A stretch of 64,000 nucleotides of DNA from Boseongicola aestuarii (GTDB lineage: Bacteria; Pseudomonadota; Alphaproteobacteria; Rhodobacterales; Rhodobacteraceae): contig NZ_FXXQ01000011.1 of the NCBI RefSeq assembly GCF_900184815.1, positions 62,001 through 126,000 of the forward strand, written 5' to 3'. Under the pieces are notes generated by a model. The model saw only the letters and a list, made by a program, of their open reading frames with translations, ran no database searches and had not been told where the DNA came from. Within the stretch, counting starts at the first letter, position 1, and each line of letters opens with the position of its first letter. The translations under genes and the position numbers were made by a program. Shown one piece after another: positions 46,631 through 55,658 of the stretch.

Positions 46631-47129
46631 CTTTCGGTGCGTTGGCTTCGGCCGCAGCCTGCGCTTTTTGTTTCTGAAGAATGGTCTGGCGATACAGCGC
46701 GATGAAGTCGATGTTGTCGAGATTCAGTGGCGGGAAGCCACCGTCACGCGTCATGTCAGATACGATGCGACGCACGAATGGGAACGTCATGCGCGGGCAT
46801 TCGATCAACAGGAACGGATGAAGCTGATCGTCAGGGATGTTGTCGATTTTGAAGATGCCTGCATATTCAATTTCGAGCACGAACAGGGTTTCATCGCCGT
46901 TCTTGTTTTTCGAGGTGATGTTGTACTTCGAAATAACTTCGTACTGACCTTCGCCGCGCTTGCGCGCATCAAGCGAAACCTGAACCTGAATGTCGGGCTG
47001 AACTTCGCCCTCGACGGGTTTCTGCGACAGGATGTTCTCGAATGACAGGTCGCGGATGAACTGTCCTAGGATTTTCATTTGGGGTGGCGTCGGGGCTGCT
47101 GGTGCGGCGCCGTTATCGGTCTCGGCCAT
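46623..47129 (-). CDS. secB: Protein-export chaperone SecB
   Basis: A 168-residue cytoplasmic export chaperone handing unfolded proteins to SecA. After a short Ala/Pro-rich head, MKILGQFIRDLSFENILSQ starts the core, and LLIECPRMTFPFVRRIVSDM and GGFPPLNLDNIDFIALYRQ are typical. The start ATG at 47129 (MAETDNG) is preferred to a frame extension upstream. It follows fxsA by 62 bases and the two may share a promoter. Confidence 0.95.
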   Translation of the reverse strand: MAETDNGAAPAAPTPPQMKILGQFIRDLSFENILSQKPVEGEVQPDIQVQVSLDARKRGEGQYEVISKYNITSKNKNGDETLFVLEIEYAGIFKIDNIPDDQLHPFLLIECPRMTFPFVRRIVSDMTRDGGFPPLNLDNIDFIALYRQTILQKQKAQAAAEANAPKVS

Positions 47130-47190
47130 GGAATACTCCGTTTGACGGTTTTTCAAATCGGACCCCCTCTATCAGAGGGTCAGCGGACCC

Positions 47191-47658
47191 TCAATGGCGC
47201 GTCCAGCCTGAAGGTCCTTTTGGGCGAGGGGCGTCGAGATCTTCATAATCCGCATCAATGATGCTGTCATCCTGCGGCGGGCGTTGTGCAGTCCCGTATT
47301 CGAAGCTTTGCACATTGATGCGTGAGCGAATGGCGCGGTAGACTTTACCGCGAATGCCGGGGACCAAAAGCGCGAAGCCGACGGCATCGGTAAAGAAGCC
47401 GGGTGTCAAAAGGAGTGCGCCGGAAAACAGAATCATCGCACCGTGGGCCAGAGGTTCGGTCGGGTCGTTGAGGTTTTCGAACGATCCGCGGACCTGATTC
47501 ATGACGGCGAGACCCTGACTGCGGACCAGCATCGTACCCAAAACGGCTGTGATGATCACAATCGCGAGCGTCGGAAGCAGGCCGATAAATCCACCGATCT
47601 GAATAAACAGAGCGATTTCGATGAGCGGCACGAGCAAAAATAGCAAAAACAGGCGCAT
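47191..47658 (-). CDS. fxsA: FxsA family membrane protein
   Basis: A 155-residue protein with hydrophobic segments at about residues 1-20, 25-45 and 75-100, starting MRLFLLFLLVPLIEIALFIQ, the usual FxsA head. ALLLTPGFFTDAVGFALLVP is the family's conserved membrane motif. The C-terminus is polar and basic. Escherichia coli FxsA is linked to phage T7 exclusion effects, but the cellular function is not settled. It is divergent from the Tim44-like gene. Confidence 0.88.
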   Translation of the reverse strand: MRLFLLFLLVPLIEIALFIQIGGFIGLLPTLAIVIITAVLGTMLVRSQGLAVMNQVRGSFENLNDPTEPLAHGAMILFSGALLLTPGFFTDAVGFALLVPGIRGKVYRAIRSRINVQSFEYGTAQRPPQDDSIIDADYEDLDAPRPKGPSGWTRH

Positions 47659-47763
47659 TTGATCCTCTTCGTCGCAGGCCCGCCGGTGGACGCGGCCCCT
47701 TTGTGACCCTACATATGTGACCTGACGCGTTAAAACCCAAGTCTTCGCATTTCGAGAGAGAAA

Positions 47764-48426
47764 ATGAGCTCATCTTTGATCCAACTACTCGTCCTTGCCG
47801 GAATTGCCGTATTCCTGATTTTACGGCTTCGCAGCGTGCTTGGCACACGCGAGGGCTTTGAGAAGCCTCCCGTCGCAGGGCCATCTCCGTCGCGACGCTC
47901 GGGTCGACCCGAATTCGATGTGATCGAAGGCGGCCCGGATCGCGACATCACCGATCATGTTGAGGATGGATCCAGCAGCGCAAAAGCGCTGGCGGCAATG
48001 AAGATGGCCGAGCCTGGCTTTGGAGTCAGCAGCTTCCTTGAAGGTGCGCGCGGTGCCTATGAAATGATCCTGATGGCCTTTGAGCGCGGGGATTTGTCAG
48101 AGGTGCGCGGTTTCCTCGGTGACGAGGTTGCCGAGACCTTTCAGGACGTGATCGATCGTCGAAAGGAAGAAGGCTTGAGCATCGATGCGAGCTTTGTTGG
48201 CCTGCGTGAGATCACTTTGAAATCTGCAGAGTTCAATCGAAACACGTCCGAAGGCGAGGTCACGGTCAAGTTCCTGGCTGAGTTGACGTCTGTTGTGAAA
48301 AACAGCGAAGGCGAGATCATCGAAGGCAATCCGAATGAGATCAAACGCCAGCGCGATGTCTGGACTTTCTCGCGGAAAATGGGCGCGTCTGATCCGAACT
48401 GGTATCTGGTCGCGACTGGCGAGTGA
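47764..48426 (+). CDS. Tim44/TimA-like membrane-anchored protein
   Basis: A 220-residue protein with a single N-terminal membrane anchor (SLIQLLVLAGIAVFLILRL), a linker of about 50 polar residues, and a C-terminal Tim44-like domain starting near SSFLEGARGAYEMILMAFERGD and ending in KMGASDPNWYLVATGE. Bacterial relatives are proposed to act as adaptors of inner-membrane protein complexes. It starts a run with mltA and an Smr gene, with a 1-base overlap to mltA. Confidence 0.85.
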   Translation: MSSSLIQLLVLAGIAVFLILRLRSVLGTREGFEKPPVAGPSPSRRSGRPEFDVIEGGPDRDITDHVEDGSSSAKALAAMKMAEPGFGVSSFLEGARGAYEMILMAFERGDLSEVRGFLGDEVAETFQDVIDRRKEEGLSIDASFVGLREITLKSAEFNRNTSEGEVTVKFLAELTSVVKNSEGEIIEGNPNEIKRQRDVWTFSRKMGASDPNWYLVATGE

Positions 48427-49436
48427 TGCGGGCGCTTGGCGCAGCGCTGGCGTTGGTTTTGTCGGCAAGTGCAGCGAAGGCGGGCGCAACTGTTCTGGAC
48501 TGGTCCGATCTGGATGGGTGGGCGCGTGATGATCATGATCTCGCGCGCTCGGTGTTTCTGGAGACCTGTGGCGATATCGGAGCCGAGTGGAGTGCTGTGT
48601 GTGAGCAAGCCCGTGCAAAAGGGCCCGCAAGGCAATTCTTCGAAAACGCGTTTCAGCCGGTTCTGATCGGCGGAGAGACCGAGCCGCTGTTTACGGGCTA
48701 CTATGAGCCCGAGTTGCGGGGATCGCGCCGCCAGCGCGGGGAATTTCAGTATCCAATTCATCGCAAGCCTGACGATATCCCGCGGGGCGAGATGTGGTTG
48801 TCGCGGGAGGAGATCGAGAGATCCGGCGTTTTGGCGGGGCGCGATCTTGAGATCGCTTGGCTATCCGACCCTGTCGAGAAGTTCTTTCTTCAAATTCAGG
48901 GATCTGGCCGTATTCGGCTTGATGATGGGAAGATGGTTCGGGTCGGGTTTGGGGGTCGGAACGGCCATCCCTATCGATCCGTTGGGCGTGAGATGATCCG
49001 GCTTGGGATCTTCCAGGAACACGAGGCATCCGCTCAGAGAATAAAGGGGTGGGTTCGCGAGAATCCAGGCAGCGGCCTGAAGATGCTCTGGCACAACGCG
49101 TCGTACATTTTCTTTCGTGAAATTGACGGGTTGGCGGAAGATAAAGGTCCGATTGGCGCCATGAGTCGGCCGATCACCGCTGGCCGGTCGGTTGCGGTTG
49201 ATCCCGAATACGTGCCGATGGGCGCCCCGGTCTGGCTTGAGAAAGACGGCGCGATGCCGCTTCGGCGGCTTATGATCGCGCAGGATACCGGATCCGCGAT
49301 AAAGGGAGCGCAGCGGGCGGATATTTTCTATGGGTCCGGGGATGAGGCCGGCGAGATCGCGGGTCAGGTGCGGGACTCGGGGCGCATGATCGTATTGCTC
49401 CCGAAGAAGCGTGCCCGCGCGCTGTCGGAGAACTGA
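48426..49436 (+). CDS. mltA: Membrane-bound lytic murein transglycosylase A
   Basis: A 336-residue peptidoglycan lytic transglycosylase with a cleavable signal peptide (RALGAALALVLSASAAKAG). The MltA domain includes FTGYYEPELRGSRR and FFLQIQGSGRI; the 3D domain has PMGAPVWLEK and the catalytic Asp in IAQDTGSAIKGAQRADIFYG. There is no lipobox at the signal cleavage site, so it may be soluble in the periplasm. ATG 48426 gives TGATG coupling with the Tim44-like gene; a GTG one codon upstream is also possible. Confidence 0.92.
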   Translation: MRALGAALALVLSASAAKAGATVLDWSDLDGWARDDHDLARSVFLETCGDIGAEWSAVCEQARAKGPARQFFENAFQPVLIGGETEPLFTGYYEPELRGSRRQRGEFQYPIHRKPDDIPRGEMWLSREEIERSGVLAGRDLEIAWLSDPVEKFFLQIQGSGRIRLDDGKMVRVGFGGRNGHPYRSVGREMIRLGIFQEHEASAQRIKGWVRENPGSGLKMLWHNASYIFFREIDGLAEDKGPIGAMSRPITAGRSVAVDPEYVPMGAPVWLEKDGAMPLRRLMIAQDTGSAIKGAQRADIFYGSGDEAGEIAGQVRDSGRMIVLLPKKRARALSEN

Positions 49437-49439
49437 GCA

Positions 49440-50036
49440 ATGAAGCGGCGGTCGCCTCGTGGGCTGAATCCGGACGAGAAAGACCTTTGGGAACGCGTGG
49501 CCAAGACGACGAGTCCGCTTGACGGCCGGGACATCAGGCCTGCTTTTGTTCCGCCCAAGCAGAAGAAGCCAACCCAGAAACCTGCGGAAACAAAAGCGAT
49601 TGCGCCCTTTGAGATTGGTTCAGGCGCTGGCGTGACGGTGCCGGGACATAGTCTGGCTCCGTCCGTGCGCGCGGCTGTTGGCGCGGCACCTTTGCGGATG
49701 GATCAAAAGGCGTTCGGGCGAATGAAGCGCGGGAAGCTCAAGCCTGAAGGCCGGATTGACTTGCACGGGATGCGGCTGGATGAGGCGCATGGCGCGCTGA
49801 ATGCTTTTATTCATGCGTCCCATGCGCGCGGTCGCCGTTTGGTGCTGGTGATTACCGGGAAAGGGCGGATCTCAAGCGATCATGGGCCGATCCCAGTTCG
49901 TGCAGGATTGTTGCGGCATCAAGTGCCTGATTGGCTGACTCGCCCGCCCTTGAGTGCCTTGGTTTTGCAGGTCAGTCAGGCACACCAGAGGCATGGCGGT
50001 GGCGGTGCTTATTACGTCTATTTACGCCGAACCTAG
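49440..50036 (+). CDS. Smr domain protein (Smr/MutS2-type endonuclease fold)
   Basis: A 198-residue protein with a disordered N-terminal half rich in Lys and Pro and a C-terminal Smr domain: GRIDLHGMRLDEAHGALNAF with the conserved Leu-His-Gly, and VLVITGKGRISS, a variant of the His-Gly-x-Gly motif. Smr domains nick DNA or RNA in some proteins. Single-domain members are of uncertain role. It follows mltA by 3 bases, and its end overlaps the convergent MFS gene by 15 bases. Confidence 0.88.
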   Translation: MKRRSPRGLNPDEKDLWERVAKTTSPLDGRDIRPAFVPPKQKKPTQKPAETKAIAPFEIGSGAGVTVPGHSLAPSVRAAVGAAPLRMDQKAFGRMKRGKLKPEGRIDLHGMRLDEAHGALNAFIHASHARGRRLVLVITGKGRISSDHGPIPVRAGLLRHQVPDWLTRPPLSALVLQVSQAHQRHGGGGAYYVYLRRT

Positions 50037-51242
50037 TGCCCTCGTTGCGCGCGTCAGGGCGATCCAGACCAGCAGGCCTGCCCCAAAGAAGTAGACTGCG
50101 ATGCCAAGCATTTGCTCTGGAAATGTGTAGCCAAAGTCTATGAGAGCGCCGGTTATGCCGGGGCCGATCGCCGAGCCGAAGACCATGACGCTGGTGGACA
50201 CGGCCTTGATGGCTCCGATGTGTTTCGTGCCAAAGAACTCGGCCCAGAACGTCGTGATAACCGTGGCTTGAAGCCCCGTTCCAACACCGAAGAAAAGGAA
50301 CGAAATCGCAGCGGCGAACAGGGTGTCTGCAGCAGCCAGCAAGACGAAGCCGATCATCCAAGGAACCATATAGAACCGGATGATCCTACCCGACCCGACC
50401 TTGTCAATGAGTTGCCCGGATGTCAGCGTGACCGCAATGCCCACAACTGTCAGCAGCGGGATAAGCGAAAGGTAGTCAAGAAGCGCCCAGCCTTTGACGT
50501 CTGCTATGTGAACTTGTTGGAAAAACAATGCTGTGCCCCATGACGGCGGGCCGAGAAGCATTGGTACCATAAGCCAGAATATGGGCGACCTTAGAACGTC
50601 CGGGCGGGTCCAGTGGCGGCCGTTCATGCCGGTTGATGTGGATTGCTCGGCAAGCGATTGCGGTGTGCGCTCGGCGGCGAGAAGGCGCAGGATGACCGGG
50701 AACGTCGCCAGCATAACGACAGCCGAGATGATCCATATCCAGCGCCACTCCAGAACCGAAAAGAGTGCGGCGACGATGACGGGAACGAAGGCTTGTCCTA
50801 GTGCAAAGCCCATTGCCGAAATCGACAGGGCGAGACCGCGGCGTCCTGTGAACCAGCGCGCCATTGAGACGGTGGCGAACTGGCTCATCATTCCCTGCCC
50901 GAGGAAGCGCAGCAGAAAGATGATGAGTATCAGGCCGATGATCGTCGTGTTGGCTGCCATCGCCAGACAAACAAGGGCCAAACCGGGGATAACGCCCCAT
51001 GCGAGGGTTCGGACGCGATAGTTGTCGGTGAGTGCGCCAGCCCAGAACATGACGATGGCAGAGGCCGTGGTGGACAGCGTGTAGATACCTCCCCATTGTC
51101 CGTCGGTGAGGTTGTAGGCGGCCATGATCTGAGCGGCGAACAGGGCGATGAAATAGGTTTGGCCGTAGGAAGACGAGAACGTCAGAAGGACTCCGGCGGA
51201 CAATTGGGCGCGGTTTTCGCGGAGGAAGTTCGCGAGGGACAT
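50022..51242 (-). CDS. MFS transporter
   Basis: A 406-residue inner-membrane transporter with about 12 hydrophobic segments. The loop-2 signature is degenerate (WAGALTDNYRVRTLAWG), and the second-half equivalent is LTSGQLIDKVGSGRIIRF, so the MFS call is safe but the subfamily is unclear. An oxalate/formate-antiporter-like or monocarboxylate role is possible. The gene has no ligand-specific neighbours. The 44-base repeat array lies about 130 bases upstream of its start. Confidence 0.84.
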   Translation of the reverse strand: MSLANFLRENRAQLSAGVLLTFSSSYGQTYFIALFAAQIMAAYNLTDGQWGGIYTLSTTASAIVMFWAGALTDNYRVRTLAWGVIPGLALVCLAMAANTTIIGLILIIFLLRFLGQGMMSQFATVSMARWFTGRRGLALSISAMGFALGQAFVPVIVAALFSVLEWRWIWIISAVVMLATFPVILRLLAAERTPQSLAEQSTSTGMNGRHWTRPDVLRSPIFWLMVPMLLGPPSWGTALFFQQVHIADVKGWALLDYLSLIPLLTVVGIAVTLTSGQLIDKVGSGRIIRFYMVPWMIGFVLLAAADTLFAAAISFLFFGVGTGLQATVITTFWAEFFGTKHIGAIKAVSTSVMVFGSAIGPGITGALIDFGYTFPEQMLGIAVYFFGAGLLVWIALTRATRALGSA

Positions 51243-51372
51243 GGAGTGGTTTTGTGCCTCTTTTGGCCGAATGGAAAGCGCGGATTTCGCAACGTTCGAT
51301 GTGTTGCGGGGCCGCTTCTGCGCGCGGTGGTCGATTCGGCGTTATTAATCAGGGAAAACAGGCGAAATCGCA

Positions 51373-51416
51373 CGTCGGTATCGCGTCGGTATGACGTCGG
51401 TATCACGTCGGTGCGA
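51373..51416 (+). repeat. 44-base array of four 11-base CGTCGGT repeats (copy 3)
   Basis: The units are CGTCGGTATCG, CGTCGGTATGA, CGTCGGTATCA and CGTCGGTGCGA, all identical in the seven leading bases. It occupies the gap between the EamA gene 3' end and the MFS gene 5' end. It is the most regular of the three copies. Confidence 0.92.
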
Positions 51417-51436
51417 CCGTACGCTGCCCGCTATGG

Positions 51437-52336
51437 TTAACGGGGCGAGCGCCCGTTTTGTGAAGAAAACCCTAACGGATAGAGGCGTGGGCCAAAGACG
51501 TTGATCGCGAGGCCGCTGAGAACCAGGGTTGCGGCGACGAACTTCCAGGGCTCGAGGTTTTCACCGAGGACAAGCGCCGAGGAGAGCATGCCGAAAATCG
51601 GTACCAGTAGCGCGAAGGGCGTGACGGTGGCGGTCGGATAGCGGCTGAGGAGTGTGCTCCAGACTGTGAAGCCGATCCATGTGCTGAAGTAGACGATGTA
51701 GGCGAGGGCCGCGAAAGTGATCCATTTCATGCCGGTGAGCGCGGCGAGGGCCTGTGCCGGGCCTTCGAGGACGAGCGACAAGACGAGCAGTGGCGGGAGC
51801 GTGGCGAAGCTGCCCCAGACAATCAGGGCCAGCATGTTCACCGAACCGATTTGCTTGGAAAGCAGGTTAGCGGTGCCCCAGGACAACGCGGCGAGCAAAA
51901 CGAAAGCGAGGCCTGCGGCGGTGATATCGCCGCCGCGCTGGGTGGCGACGAAGGCGATGCCGGTGAAAGCAAGGGCTGCCCCGATGATTTGGAAGATGTT
52001 GGGGCGTTCGTGCAGGAAGATCACCGCCAGCATGATGGTAATGAAGACATGCACTTGAAGGATGAGCGAGGCGAGTCCGGCCGAGAGCCCTGCCCTCATG
52101 GCGATAAAGAGAAAGCCGAAATGGCCGGCAAACATGAAGGCTCCGTAGAGGATGACGTTGCGGACGGATGTTTTGGGCGGGCGGATGAAGAAGATGGCGG
52201 GAACGGCAGCGAAGAAGAACCGCAAGACGGTCGCGAAGATGGGCGGGACGTCGCGGAGAAGGATGTCGATCGCGACGAAGTTCGTGCCCCAGATTGCGGC
52301 GACGAGGAGGGCGGCGAGAGTGTGGAAAGGGGTCAT
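51437..52336 (-). CDS. DMT superfamily permease, EamA domain
   Basis: A 299-residue inner-membrane protein with ten hydrophobic segments in two EamA repeats. The repeat landmarks are AAIWGTNFVAIDILLRDVPP near the start, AIFLHERPNIFQIIGAALAF and LVLGENLEPWKFVAATLVLS at the repeat ends. Such permeases export amino acids or other metabolites; the substrate is not predictable. It is preceded by a gap of about 100 bases after the nuclease-family gene. Confidence 0.88.
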   Translation of the reverse strand: MTPFHTLAALLVAAIWGTNFVAIDILLRDVPPIFATVLRFFFAAVPAIFFIRPPKTSVRNVILYGAFMFAGHFGFLFIAMRAGLSAGLASLILQVHVFITIMLAVIFLHERPNIFQIIGAALAFTGIAFVATQRGGDITAAGLAFVLLAALSWGTANLLSKQIGSVNMLALIVWGSFATLPPLLVLSLVLEGPAQALAALTGMKWITFAALAYIVYFSTWIGFTVWSTLLSRYPTATVTPFALLVPIFGMLSSALVLGENLEPWKFVAATLVLSGLAINVFGPRLYPLGFSSQNGRSPR

Positions 52337-52419
52337 TTCGGGTGCGCCGCCGAGTGGTTGATCGGGCAGAACATTGGGGGTTGGCGGGGGTTTGTAAAAC
52401 GAATGTTTGTGGGGCGCAG

Positions 52420-52436
52420 GATCACGGGGCGTGATC
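52420..52436 (-). terminator. Hairpin after the endonuclease/exonuclease-family gene
   Basis: GATCACG (52420-52426) pairs with CGTGATC (52430-52436) around GGG. It starts one base after the TAA of the minus-strand gene at 52438. No T run follows on that strand, so it may stabilise the 3' end rather than terminate by itself. Confidence 0.4.
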
Positions 52437-52437
52437 T

Positions 52438-53238
52438 TTAAGTTTCCAGGACCAGTGGGCAGTGGTCGGAAACCTCGGGAGAATAGATGACGTCGAAGCT
52501 GCGGACTTTGGTGACGGAATTGACCATCATGTAGTCAGCAAAGCGCGATTGCTTCTTGTAGAGCGAGCTGCGCGTGCCGGGGAAGTCACGGGTGGTGACG
52601 AGGTCGGTGAGGCCTGCGTCTGCGAGGATGTCGAAAGTTTCGCTGCCGGGTTCGACATTGAAGTCTCCGCAAACGATGAGCGGATCATTCGGTTCGGCGA
52701 CGCTGGTGGCGAGGTCTTTCAGGCGGCTCGCTTGCGCAGCACGGTCGGGCGTGTCCATTTTGCCGGCGAGATCTCGCAGCCCGTGCATGTGGGCGATTGC
52801 TACAGGCGTGTCGTTTGCGAAGTCATAGACTCGGAACGCGTGCGCCGAGCGGGATCGGGGATGGTCGCCGTAGCCGTCTGGTGAGAATTCCTTGTGAACG
52901 AAGGCTTGGCGCTGGGCGATGATCGGGATGGACTTGTGAACGAAGGTTGCGAGACCCCATTGGGATGGGATGCTTTGATCGTCGTCCCAGAGAACACCCC
53001 GGGCAGCCGGGCAGAAGGTTGCAACGTGACTCGGGAGTGCTTGCGCAACATCGCGAAAGAAGTTGGCGCGTTGCGGCAGCACGTGATCGCCGTCGCGGTA
53101 GGTCAGCCAATCTTTGTCGGTTGCGGGCGAGTGGACGACTTCTTGCAAGCAGAGGACGTCTGGGGTTGTGTCATGCAGAAAAGGGATGAGGCGGTCGTGA
53201 AGTTTGCCGCCCCATCCGTTGAGACACATGATCTGCAT
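52438..53238 (-). CDS. Endonuclease/exonuclease/phosphatase family protein
   Basis: A 266-residue metal-dependent hydrolase of the DNase I-like fold. Motifs are MQIMCLNGWGGKLHD, LCLQEVVHSP (metal-binding Glu), CGDFNVEPGSETF (Asp and Asn) and SDHCPLVLE with the catalytic His. There is no signal peptide, so it acts in the cytoplasm or on unknown phosphodiester substrates. The ATG directly abuts the TAA of hslU, which suggests co-transcription with hslVU. Confidence 0.85.
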   Translation of the reverse strand: MQIMCLNGWGGKLHDRLIPFLHDTTPDVLCLQEVVHSPATDKDWLTYRDGDHVLPQRANFFRDVAQALPSHVATFCPAARGVLWDDDQSIPSQWGLATFVHKSIPIIAQRQAFVHKEFSPDGYGDHPRSRSAHAFRVYDFANDTPVAIAHMHGLRDLAGKMDTPDRAAQASRLKDLATSVAEPNDPLIVCGDFNVEPGSETFDILADAGLTDLVTTRDFPGTRSSLYKKQSRFADYMMVNSVTKVRSFDVIYSPEVSDHCPLVLET

Positions 53239-54552
53239 TTAGAGTACGTAGCGCGACATGTCCGCGTTTGCGGTGAGTTCGCCGAGGTTTTGATCGACGA
53301 AGGCCTTGTCGACGGTGACCTTTTCACCAGCCTTGTCGGGAGCGTTGAAGCTGAGTTCTTCGAAGACGCGTTCCAGCACGGTGTAGAGGCGGCGCGCGCC
53401 GATGTTTTCGATGGACTGGTTCACGTCGGCGGCGATCTTGGCGAGCGCTGCGATGCCGTCCTCGGTGAAGGTGACGGTGACGTCTTCGGTGCCCATGAGA
53501 GCGGTGTATTGCAGTGTCAACGCGTTGTCGGTTTCGGTGAGGATGCGCACGAAGTCTTCCTCGGTGAGCGCGCGCAGGTTCACGCGGATCGGCAGGCGGC
53601 CCTGAAGCTCGGGGAGGAGATCCGAGGGTTTCGCGATGTGAAACGCGCCGGATGCGATGAAGAGGATGTGGTCAGTTTTAACAGGGCCGTATTTGGTGCT
53701 GACGGTGGTGCCTTCGATGAGCGGCAGCAGATCGCGCTGGACGCCTTCGCGGGAGACGTCGGCGCCGCGCGCGTCGGAACGCGCCGTGACTTTGTCGATC
53801 TCGTCAAGGAAGACGATGCCGCTTTCCTGAACGGCCTCAAGCGCCTTTTTCGTGACTGTTTCGTCATCGAGAAGCTTGTCGGCTTCTTCGCCGATCAGGA
53901 TTTCATAGCTTTGCGAAACGGTCATGCGCTTTTTGACGGTGCGCCCGCCGAAGCCTTTGCCAAAGAGTGCGCCGAGGTCCATGCCCATGCCACCGCCCTG
54001 CCCCGGCTGCATGCCGGGCAGTTCCATGCCCTGGAATGGGTTGGATGTGTCCTGGAGTTCAAGTTCGATGACGGTATCGTCCAGTTCGCCACGCTTGAGT
54101 TTGTCGCGGAACATCTGGAGGGTCTGTTCGCGGGCGTTTTCGCCTGCGATGGCGGCGATAACGCGGTCTTCGGCAGCTTTGTGTGCGTTTGCCTTGACCT
54201 CGTCGCGCATCAGTTCGCGGGTCATGGTGATGGCGGATTCAACAAGGTCGCGGATGATCTGTTCGACGTCGCGCCCGACGTAGCCGACTTCGGTGAATTT
54301 CGTGGCTTCGACCTTGAGGAAGGGCGCTTTGGCCAGCTTCGCGAGGCGGCGCGAAATCTCGGTTTTGCCAACGCCGGTAGGGCCGATCATCAGGATGTTT
54401 TTCGGATAGACCTCATCGCGCAGGTCGTCTGCGAGTTGCTTGCGGCGCCAGCGGTTGCGCAGAGCGACTGCAACGGCGCGCTTGGCGTCCCTTTGGCCGA
54501 TGATAAAGCGGTCGAGTTCGGAGACGATCTCGCGGGGGGTCAGGTCGGTCAT
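53239..54552 (-). CDS. hslU: ATP-dependent protease ATPase subunit HslU
   Basis: A 437-residue AAA+ unfoldase partner of HslV. It begins [20 protein letters not shown], has Walker [19 protein letters not shown], Walker [15 protein letters not shown], and the C-terminal NADMSRYVL, whose last residues activate HslV. It overlaps hslV by 4 bases. The operon is trxA-independent, with hslV upstream. Confidence 0.96.
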   Translation of the reverse strand: MTDLTPREIVSELDRFIIGQRDAKRAVAVALRNRWRRKQLADDLRDEVYPKNILMIGPTGVGKTEISRRLAKLAKAPFLKVEATKFTEVGYVGRDVEQIIRDLVESAITMTRELMRDEVKANAHKAAEDRVIAAIAGENAREQTLQMFRDKLKRGELDDTVIELELQDTSNPFQGMELPGMQPGQGGGMGMDLGALFGKGFGGRTVKKRMTVSQSYEILIGEEADKLLDDETVTKKALEAVQESGIVFLDEIDKVTARSDARGADVSREGVQRDLLPLIEGTTVSTKYGPVKTDHILFIASGAFHIAKPSDLLPELQGRLPIRVNLRALTEEDFVRILTETDNALTLQYTALMGTEDVTVTFTEDGIAALAKIAADVNQSIENIGARRLYTVLERVFEELSFNAPDKAGEKVTVDKAFVDQNLGELTANADMSRYVL

Positions 54553-55106
54553 TTGGGCAGGCTTTCCACGGTGAGGTTGCCGTTGGTGTAAACACAGATG
54601 TCAGAGGCGATGGCCATGGCTTTGCGGGCGATGGTTTCAGCGTCGAAGTCGCTGTCCATGAGGGCGCGACCAGCAGCGAGGGCGTAGTTGCCACCCGAGC
54701 CGATGGCGGTGACGTCGTGTTCGGGTTCGAGCACGTCCCCTGCCCCGGTCACGACGTAAAGGTCGGTGCCGTCGGTGACGATCAGCATGGCCTCGAGTTT
54801 CTGGAGGTATTTGTCGGTGCGCCAGTCCTTGGCGAGCTCAACAGCGGCGCGCTGAAGCTGGCCGGGGGTGGCTTCGAGTTTGGCCTCCAGGCGCTCAAGG
54901 AGCGTGAAGGCGTCGGCGGTGGAGCCTGCGAATCCGGCTATGATGTCGTAGCCACCGGGGCTCAGTCTGCGGACCTTCTTGGCGGTGCCCTTGATCACGG
55001 TTTGGCCCAAGCTGACCTGACCGTCGCCTGCGATGACGACTTGGCCGCCTTTACGGACGCCGATGATCGTGGTGCCGTGCCAGCCGGGGAATTGGTCGTC
55101 GGCCAT
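54549..55106 (-). CDS. hslV: ATP-dependent protease peptidase subunit HslV
   Basis: A 185-residue Thr protease. The mature N-terminal Thr is at residue 12 in [14 protein letters not shown], so an 11-residue propeptide must be removed; many relatives start directly at this Thr after Met. [19 protein letters not shown] and the KKVRRL segment are typical. The ATG at 55106 is preferred to a long upstream frame. It is the first gene of hslV-hslU-endonuclease. Confidence 0.94.
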   Translation of the reverse strand: MADDQFPGWHGTTIIGVRKGGQVVIAGDGQVSLGQTVIKGTAKKVRRLSPGGYDIIAGFAGSTADAFTLLERLEAKLEATPGQLQRAAVELAKDWRTDKYLQKLEAMLIVTDGTDLYVVTGAGDVLEPEHDVTAIGSGGNYALAAGRALMDSDFDAETIARKAMAIASDICVYTNGNLTVESLPK

Positions 55107-55168
55107 AGTGGACTCCTGCCGTTTGGTGTTCGGGGGTATATGATTGTCTGTCGCCCAGACTGCAAGGT

Positions 55169-55189
55169 TTTGGGGGCGCTGCCCCCAAA
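55169..55189. terminator. Perfect G/C-rich hairpin in the hslV leader
   Basis: TTTGGGGGC (55169-55177) pairs perfectly with GCCCCCAAA (55181-55189) around a 3-base loop. It lies about 60 bases upstream of hslV, between hslV and trxA. It may be part of a composite terminator for trxA, or a widespread palindromic repeat. Only one copy is present in this window. Confidence 0.5.
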
Positions 55190-55233
55190 CCCCCGGGATA
55201 TTTACGGGCCAATAATGAGCATTGGGCAGGAAA

Positions 55234-55258
55234 AAGGCCGCCAAAGTGGGGCGGCCTT
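55234..55258 (-). terminator. Intrinsic terminator after trxA
   Basis: AAGGCCGCC (55234-55242) pairs with GGCGGCCTT (55250-55258) around a 7-base loop. On the minus strand the stem is followed by TTT and CC, so the T run is short but present together with the TT in the stem. It lies 24 bases after the trxA stop. Confidence 0.8.
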
Positions 55259-55281
55259 GCTCAATGGGCGTGATGTCCGGT

Positions 55282-55602
55282 TCAGATCGACTCGTCGATC
55301 CAGCTTTTCAGCGCGGCCTTTGGCGCGGCGCCGGTCTTGTTTGAGACGACTTCTCCGTTCTTAAACAGGAAAAGCGCCGGGATGCCGCGCACGCCAAGTT
55401 GGGCTGGCGAATTCGGGTTTTCGTCGACGTTCACTTTGGCGATCTTGACGTTACCGCCGTATTCCTCGGACAGCTCTTCAAGAGCGGGGCCGATCATTTT
55501 GCAAGGGCCGCACCATTCGGCCCAGAAATCTACGACAACCGGGACGTCCGACTGGCGGACCTCGGCGTCGAACGTGTCGTCTGTGACGGCGGTAGTAGCC
55601 AT
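55282..55602 (-). CDS. trxA: Thioredoxin
   Basis: A 106-residue cytoplasmic disulfide reductase with active site [13 protein letters not shown] near residues 28-40, the conserved Asp in VVDFW, and the cis-Pro in RGIPALFLF. The start is ATG 55602. It follows addA by 57 bases in the same direction, as in many alphaproteobacteria, and ends at a clear terminator. Confidence 0.96.
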   Translation of the reverse strand: MATTAVTDDTFDAEVRQSDVPVVVDFWAEWCGPCKMIGPALEELSEEYGGNVKIAKVNVDENPNSPAQLGVRGIPALFLFKNGEVVSNKTGAAPKAALKSWIDESI

Positions 55603-55658
55603 GTCTTTCTCCTTGGCAGCGGGTCAGTTCGTGAACCTAGGAAGCCTTGTGGCTGAGG

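Noticed and set aside
47162-47182. Short CCCTC/GAGGG hairpin between fxsA and secB
   Set aside because: A 5-base stem without a T run on the minus strand. Not enough for a terminator call.
52894-54591. 565-codon open frame on the plus strand opposite hslU
   Set aside because: It is antisense to hslU and the nuclease-family gene, is dominated by Val, Asp, Phe and Gly as expected from reverse reading of GC-rich codons, and has no motif.
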